Assembly: GCA_018398765.1 (NCBI GenBank)
Contig: JAHBMJ010000233.1
Location: 1-52,765, forward strand
Direction of reading: 5' to 3'
DNA: 52,765 bases
DNA from: Chromera velia
Lineage: Eukaryota > Sar > Chromeraceae
Part shown: positions 46,904-52,765 of the stretch, one piece after another
Position numbering within the stretch: position 1 is the first letter of the stretch
Layout of the letters: every line of letters starts with the position of its first letter
Made by a program: the position numbers and the translations under genes
Notes under the pieces: generated by a model
Told to the model about the DNA's origin: nothing
The model's database searches: none
What the model saw: the letters and a program-made list of their open reading frames with translations, nothing else

Positions 46904-49198
46904 AGAACTGTATAGCTGAGATGCGCTGAAATGAACTAAAAAGAACGGGTTTTTTTCTTGATGACGTTCTGACTGCGCGGTTTCCATGATAGTCTCTTCA
47001 ACATTTAGTGAACAATTATCGAAAACAGCCAATTTCAATTTTCAAACCCAGTTTTATTCGCAACTTTCATTCAAAATCTCTTGAAACTTTAAAGATAATA
47101 AAAGCTTACTTATCTACATATTCATTTGTTTTTCAGTGTTAAAATTTGTTTTGAAGTCCTCTTTAAATTGTTATACTAGTAGATCTAGTTATAGATTCTT
47201 GTACATGTTTTTATACCGTGTGACATCTTTTTAAATATATAGTGAAATTGATATATGGTATACCGTGCACGCCTTTTTAATATAGGTAGTGGACCTCGGG
47301 GGCACCTACTGCCACCCAGAACCAATGACAACTGCATGAAAAGTAATTTGGTATTACAGCACTGGTGCTCTCAGCAGCTAAAGCACTGTTACCGTTTTTC
47401 AATCGCTAGCGTGCTCCTAGCTTTGCAATATGACATGAATGCTCACAGACTACCCTTTGCCATTGGGACACGATCATCGATGGCTGGCGGGTTAAGTCAC
47501 CTCATCATCAACTAAGATAATAGTTATTAATAGTAGATAATATATCACATTATATCATATCACGTCTTGAATTAATGATAAATTTGCTAGTAAATTTGTT
47601 ATGCAGCCTGTCAGAGCAAGAGTGTTTGATCCAATGTGTATCGCGCTGTGCATGCAGCACGATGAAAGCTTCTTCTGCATGCTGCAAGTATATAAGTTGA
47701 ACACTCTGCCTACAGCACACTCAATTGTATGTCAACGCTGCGTCGCTGGACTCCGAACTCGACGGCAGACGTCGAAGTTGAACGGTGCATGGACCGCGGG
47801 TTGATTGTCCATGATCACCCGCAAGTCCTGTCTTCTTCTTCATCCAGTCTCTGCATGACTCTCTCTCAGACGCCCAGCCGTAGGCTTGCTGCTCTGCGGT
47901 ACTCGTCAATGCTTTGGCAGCTTAATTTGCGTTTCCCCCCCGTAAACTTACTGTGGAGACGCTTGCCCAAGATTGCATCCAGGATTGCAGCACCATGCGA
48001 GCAGATGGTAAAAAAGAAACAGGAGCGCATTCGTTTTCATACAACTGAGTCGGAGAGCACAAGGAGGCAAGCAGAAACGGCTTGACTGGATGAATAAGTG
48101 CGTGGACACAAGAATGTGGGAGTCAGAAAGTGAAGCTGAATAGATGAAAGCCAACACACAAAAAAAGAAGGGACGAAGAAAATAAACGAAAACGGACGAA
48201 AGGACGAAGCAACACACAAGCAGATGACAACAACATCCCGTTCTAATTCCCTTCCCCTCATTCCATAGAAAAAACATACAAGAAATGAATATGAAGAGGT
48301 TCGCAGGCAGGAAGGTGCTTCGACAAACGGTTTTCTGTCTGCCCCTTACTGCGTTCTTTCTTTTTTCCTGTTCCCCCCCTTTCCTCCCTTTCTTCCTTCC
48401 CTCCCTCCCTCCCTCCCTCCCTCCCTAATTTTGACATTGAATTTTGTTATCCTTGCCTGCCTTCTTTTTAGTGTAAATTCGGTCTTTAAAAAGCGGGGGG
48501 GGAAAGAAGAGCTCTGTCTTCTCGTTTCCCTGTAACGAATTCATTTCTCTCTTTTTGTCGGTTTCCCTTGGCCACACTTCCTGTTTCTGCGGCTCTGATG
48601 TTCGTTTCAACCAAAGACATGGTGACTCTGCACTTGATCAACCCTCCCTCTCTGTCCGTGTTGCTGCTTTCCTTGTCCTCGAAATCCCATAGAAAGAAGA
48701 AAGGAGAAAGAGAAAGAAGAAAGAAAGAAGAAAACAGCAAAGAAAGAAGGAGAAAACTGCAAAGAAAGAAAGAGAAAACAGCAAAGAAAGAAAGAAAGAA
48801 AGAAAGAAAGAGACGGAGGACCAACAGAAAAAGAACGACAGCAAAGAGAGAAAGGGAGAAAGATAAATTCGTGCAGTTGGGCAAATGGATACATCGATAC
48901 CCAGAGAGATAGCAAAGATAGAATGAAACCACGAAGAGGTCCAAAAGCGGAAAAGACACAGAGAAAGATGAATGCCCCTCGCCAGAATGCGTAGTACTAG
49001 TACCAGAAGTCAGTGAGAGACAGCCCCGACTCCCGGCCTATTTCGATCGCTCCTTGATTAAGTGATCAGTCGCCACCCCAGTCTCAACGGCATCCCAGAT
49101 CTCCTCTCTCTTGCATACCCATTAATTTCCCTGATTGCCCCTTCCCCGCTTGTATGGATGGCTCTTGTCTTGCGATTCGATGCTCAGTTCAGTTCAGT
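46904..49198. other. Intergenic region: AT-rich block and simple repeats
   Basis: About 47000-47720 is AT-rich with no frame. A 54-codon minus-strand ORF (48030-47866) begins MRSCFFFTICSHGAAILD. It has a GTAAGT at 47951 and could be a small exon or gene, but it has no support beyond openness. CCCT repeats lie at 48392-48426 and GAAA/GAAAGAAA arrays at 48690-48870. Confidence 0.5.
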
Positions 49199-51185
49199 TC
49201 ACTCACTTCGATCCTCGATGGTCTTCTCAATCCCCAAGACTGCGCCATGTGCGGCTTTCTGGCAGTTCCTGACCATGGAGAGGTCCTCGGGGGGGAACAG
49301 GTGATACCCCAGAGCTCCTCCCACTGCGTCAGTAAACGCGGTGATCACGTCGTTGACAGGAAGGGGGGTCTCCTTCATGTCGATCTCGTAGAGTACTTCC
49401 TCGCCATCCAGGGCCTGCGTGCGGGTCCAGTCGATGCGGTTGGCACCCACGCTCACACCCATCAAGGGGGGATCCCCCGCTTTCGGCATCCCATACTCCA
49501 GCTAGACCTTGGAGCCGTCGTCATAGGTCAGCAGCAGAGCGTGATGCTCTGCGACGAAGAGCTGTCTCACCATAGACGGGAAGCCCGGGAGTTTCCCGCC
49601 CACAACCTGAATAGCCACGACAGAGCGACTGGGGTCCGGACGCTCCTCAGGAAAAGAGAGCTTCACAGGAGAGGGATGGCTCACGTTTCTCCCATCGGTT
49701 AGCGTCTGCACGGCAGCCTTGATCTCGGGCATGAGCTGGTCATTGACCACAGCGGCGATCACCCCTGCGGTGGCATATTTGAGGGTTTCCTCGGAAACAG
49801 AGCCCGTCTCGACAAGGGAACCTGTTACCTGTGCCGCCCCCACCTTAGCAGCTATCTTGATAACCTTGGGTGCATCCTTGGCGAGTTTCCCTGCACAACC
49901 GCCTGCGGCTGTCGCTGCAACGGCAGCCAGAGGGTCGCAACCAACGACTGCCGCCTCGGCCGCGGAGCTGACGAGCGATGTGGCTTGAGATGCGGTGGCG
50001 TAGCGGTCAGCAAGTGCAGCAGCGCCCGGTGCCTGCCTTGAGGGCATCGAGACTCTTTTTCATTTCGTCGTAGTAACCGGAGATGGCCTTGAAGGCGCCC
50101 CTCACTGCGCCGGCCTTGGCCTCGTTGCTGAGGTCTCTCCCCTTCTCACCAACCACCAGAGCCCCGGCAGTGCTCGTGATGGCGCCCAGAGCACTGTTGG
50201 CAAGAATGGCACCGGGAGCGCCGGTTGCCGCAAGGGGGGCAAGCATGGGGGCTACGATGACTGCAGCAGCTGTGGCGACTCCAGTCTTGGCAACGTTGAT
50301 CAGAACAAGCTGAAAAAGATCGAACTTCGCCTTTGCCTCCTTGGCAACCGCAGCTGCTTTTGCGATCGCTTCATTGCCGACCTTCTTCGCCTTCTGAATG
50401 GCGTCCTCTCCAAGCTCGACAACTTTGTCAATCCCGTCAGCGCCCTTCTCGATGACCTTCACAACGCCCGTCTCCCCGACCTCAACGATCTTCTCAATGT
50501 TGTCTTCAACGATCGGAACGAGGACCTTGAAGCCTTTCTCACCCATCTTGATCACCTTCTTGGCCCCGTCCTTGTCGATTTCCACCAGCTCGAGGAGACC
50601 ACTCTCGCTGCGGACCACTCTTCTGACACCATCCCCCACGAACTCGACAACGCTCTCGACCAGACCCTGCACATACAGGCAGCAGAAAGAAAACCAGGCA
50701 GCTTTCTTCCAATTGACCGTAACTCCCCACACGACGACCGTGACCAAGGGGACAATTCTCGTTCTTACAGATAAAGACTGTTGAAATTAGTGGAAGCACG
50801 TGGAAGCATCAGCATGAGGTGTCGACTTGTCAATACACAATGTGAAGTATGGAGAAGCGCACTGCACCGTCAAACAAAAGCAGCGAATTTGACAGTTCTG
50901 TGTTCACATTCATGCAGGCAAGGGTGCGCAGTGAAACAGTAAGGAGTCGATCAAAAGCGCAGAGAGGTGCGTGTGAGGAGGGATAAACATAAAAGGAAAC
51001 TAGAGGCAGAGAAGGGCAAACAAAGACAGACACGATAAGAGACTGCAGGAGAGACGTGAAAGTATGAAAAGAAAAAGACTGACCGATTTCTTCACCCTGT
51101 CGAGTCCGGCCTTCGCGGCATGAAGTCCCTTGTCCACTTCGTCTTTGACGGCATCGCACGCACGCACGCACGCGCGTTCCAGCAT
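49199..51185 (-). CDS. Ala-rich protein with nine 11-residue repeats; frame broken
   Basis: Exon 51185-51084 (34 codons from an ATG) joins in phase 0 (GTCAGT donor, GTGCAG acceptor) to 50666 and onward. Residues 41-139 are nine back-to-back 11-mers such as EVGETGVVKVI, EKGADGIDKVV and ELGEDAIQKAK, an amphipathic pattern like that of LEA, synuclein or perilipin proteins. A Gly/Ala-rich hydrophobic stretch (about 160-205) follows and may enter a membrane. The frame then stops at 50007, but the next frame (+1) opens across the stop and continues as Ala-rich protein to a TAG at 49502-49504. The same frame goes on past the TAG for about 100 codons (GVSVGANRIDWTRTQALDG) to 49199, where a GTGAGT at 49201-49206 may be a donor to an unseen exon. 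Pseudogene, sequence error or recoding are all possible. The family is not recognised. Confidence 0.55.
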
Positions 51186-51288
51186 AATTATAGGTCAACT
51201 TCATCGTGCGGCTGAGAAGGGCACAAAAGACCAAAGCGAATTTGACACGCAGGCCTCCCAGAAGGCGGTAACTCGAAGGAAGGGATAC

Positions 51289-51296
51289 ACAGAGAG

Positions 51297-51330
<34 letters not shown>

Positions 51331-51415
51331 GGGGAGAGAGAGAGAGAGAGAGAGAAAGAAAGAGAGAGAACGAGAAAGAGAGCAAGAGAGAGAGAGAGAG
51401 AGAGTGAGAGAGAGT

Positions 51416-51450
<35 letters not shown>
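51289..51450. repeat. (GAAA)n and (GA)n repeats
   Basis: GAAA then GA arrays between the 11-mer repeat gene and the small ORF. They are pyrimidine-rich on the strand of those genes, as expected if the stretch is an intron. Confidence 0.9.
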
Positions 51451-51452
<2 letters not shown>

Positions 51453-51664
51453 AAAGAACAGATTGCAGCGAGAGTCAAAGAAACAGAGAGGGTAAGACAG
51501 AACGAAGCAAGATGGAATTGGAAAGCACAAGAAAAAGAGAGAAAACAGGAAGGAATGAAACGAGGAAGCAAGGAAGAATTGAGGGAGCAAGAGAGGAAGA
51601 CGAAAGGAAGAAGGGGAGGAAGGAGGAATGGACGCGTTTGCAGAGAAACCGAAAACAGAAATCA

Positions 51665-51835
51665 TTAACTGACGGAGTCTTCCACTTTATCGATGACTTT
51701 GTCAGTTTCCTTCCTGGCGTGCTCCTCCAGTTCCTTGGCCTGCTCCTGAAATCGTTGACCTTCTTCCTTGGCCTGCTCCTGAAGTCGTTTACTCTCTTGC
51801 TTGGCCTTCTCCTTGTATTTATCCAATCTTCCCAT
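51665..51835 (-). CDS. Small helical 11-mer repeat ORF (possible first exon)
   Basis: Fifty-six codons from an ATG at 51835 to a TAA. It begins MGRLDKYKEKAKQESKRLQ and contains 11-residue units RLQEQAKEEGQ and RFQEQAKELEE, giving a highly charged amphipathic helix like LEA group 3 or apolipoprotein repeats. A GTCAGT at 51668-51673 would let it be the first exon of the neighbouring 11-mer gene. That splice would need a phase-0 acceptor before 51185, which I could not find, so it may instead be a separate small gene or need a missing microexon. Confidence 0.45.
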   Translation of the reverse strand: MGRLDKYKEKAKQESKRLQEQAKEEGQRFQEQAKELEEHARKETDKVIDKVEDSVS

Positions 51836-52765
51836 TTTGAGAGCGAAGAAGAGAAACTGAGACGAACTGCTTAGGCAACTGATAAAATTTGGGGGATCCA
51901 CGGCAAGACTGACGGCTTGGTACACTTCAAGCACTTCTACTCTTGCGAAGCGAGTTGGTATGCTGAGTCAAAAGCCCAGAGTCCTCTTTCCTGCGCGGAA
52001 AACGAAGAAGGACGACTGAGAAAGAGACTTCGTGTTGAGGTCGATTTTATTTTTGTGGGTTGACACAGGACGCGACACAAGACCGTCACGCGCGGACAGC
52101 CGCTTTCCGGGCCAGATTGACTGCAATTGACAGGACCTGCACCTAGAGTTCAGGTTCTCCCCGTTTGCACGGTGCAGGTTCGAAAGCCACTGAATGAAAA
52201 GTTCTTCTGTCTGAGTCTCACTGTTTGACGTACAGCTGAACCATGCATGCTGAACCTGCACCATACCTGCACCTGAACCGTATCCTGAACTGCATGCATG
52301 GCCCCGGAAAGCGAAGCGCGCGGGGGGCACTTATATAGGGGCCCGGGGCCCGGCCGCGCGGGCACAGGCTGTCACCCCTGGCTGCATGTGTGCCGGTGCA
52401 TGCATGCATGCAGCAGTGTAGAATAGGGGGCGGGCGGTCGCGCGGGGTGTCACCCCGGCCGGTCATCCCTATCTTTGGAATGTGAATCGCACGGAGAGGA
52501 GATGCATGAGGGGTACATTGTTGAAATTGATTTATTATCACGGTCTTGTATTCCTTCTATACATATATATCAATATCGATATATATATATATATAGCTGT
52601 GCAGTGTCTGTGGTACGGATGTGTCACTCTTTTTGGAAAGAAGTATCTGCTGTGAGTCCCTTGTGACCGTGCACGCTGGTAGACCGTCATGTAGGCTGTG
52701 CGTGTACCTGTACGGTGAGTCGTTGTAAGTTGAGGAATTTCTCTGTTTGGCGGCTACCCTTTCCG
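51836..52765. other. Right-end non-coding DNA with dispersed repeat
   Basis: It contains repeated CCTGCAC/GTGCAGG motifs (about 52130-52285), TGCATGCA runs (52253, 52291, 52396-52411), the inverted copy of the 40061 repeat at 52294-52331, a GC palindrome block (52338-52365) and a TATATA run at 52561-52597. One long minus-strand open frame crosses the repeat but reads like non-coding sequence. Confidence 0.55.
52294..52331. repeat. Inverted copy of the 40061-40094 repeat
   Basis: The reverse complement of these 38 nt equals 40061-40094 at all 34 shared positions, with one extra GCGC. In that orientation it begins AGTGCCCCCC and ends CCATGCAT. A TATATA lies next to the AGTGCC end in this copy only. 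Confidence 0.85.

Noticed and set aside
47866-48030. 54-codon minus-strand ORF beginning MRSCFFF
   Set aside because: Open but short. The only possible intron would be 31 nt, and there is no homology or neighbour support.
52150-52200. GGTTCGAAAG as a tRNA T-loop
   Set aside because: The flanks do not form a T-stem, and no anticodon or acceptor stem could be folded.
51968-52330. 120-codon minus-strand open frame at the right end
   Set aside because: It crosses a dispersed repeat, part of its sequence recurs in another context at 40061, and it has no recognisable domain.

Overview
The window is nuclear DNA of a eukaryote. Every well-supported gene is split by GT-AG introns (70 nt to about 1.4 kb) full of CT/GT/GA microsatellites, and genes sit on both strands with no operons. 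Three clues point to a flagellated, plastid-bearing protist. One protein starts with a signal peptide followed by a Phe-led transit-like segment, the bipartite presequence of secondary red plastids. One large gene resembles TSNAXIP1, a family of ciliated organisms. TGCATGCA palindromes, a known ApiAP2 target in apicomplexans, recur. A chromerid-like alveolate (Chromera type) fits best, but this is inference; a stramenopile or another complex alga is not excluded.

Layout. 1-1707: AT-rich non-coding DNA. 1708-6692 (-): a 10-exon gene for a type I membrane protein with a seven-bladed RCC1-type propeller, solved with consistent intron phases. 6693-8324: intergenic, with a GC-rich palindrome and an AT-rich block. 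8325-9966 (-): a 2-exon DUF501-like protein with a plastid-type presequence. 10539-27826 (+): a gene of about 37 exons for a TSNAXIP1-like coiled-coil protein, divergent from the DUF501 gene. 28755-35378 (+): an 11-exon gene for a charged, serine-rich protein with a PH-like domain. 35379-40449: gene-poor DNA with an AT-rich block, a CTTT array of about 0.7 kb, relic coding fragments and a GC-rich dispersed repeat. 40450-46903 (+): a 12-exon copine-type VWA protein whose metal-binding residues look lost. 46904-49198: intergenic. 49199-51185 (-): an alanine-rich protein with nine 11-residue repeats, interrupted by a frameshift and an in-frame TAG. 51665-51835 (-): a small 11-mer helical ORF. The right end carries an inverted copy of the repeat at 40061.

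The genes are not a pathway: membrane/propeller, plastid, probable ciliary, membrane-binding (PH) and copine functions are mixed, as in an ordinary eukaryotic neighbourhood. Intergenic stretches tend to be AT-rich, while introns are pyrimidine- and GT-rich. Many 5' splice sites read GTCAGT and most 3' sites end in TGCAG. I found no rRNA, tRNA, CRISPR array or intact transposon. Exon borders were read by eye from splice motifs and frame continuity; weak ones are named in the entries.
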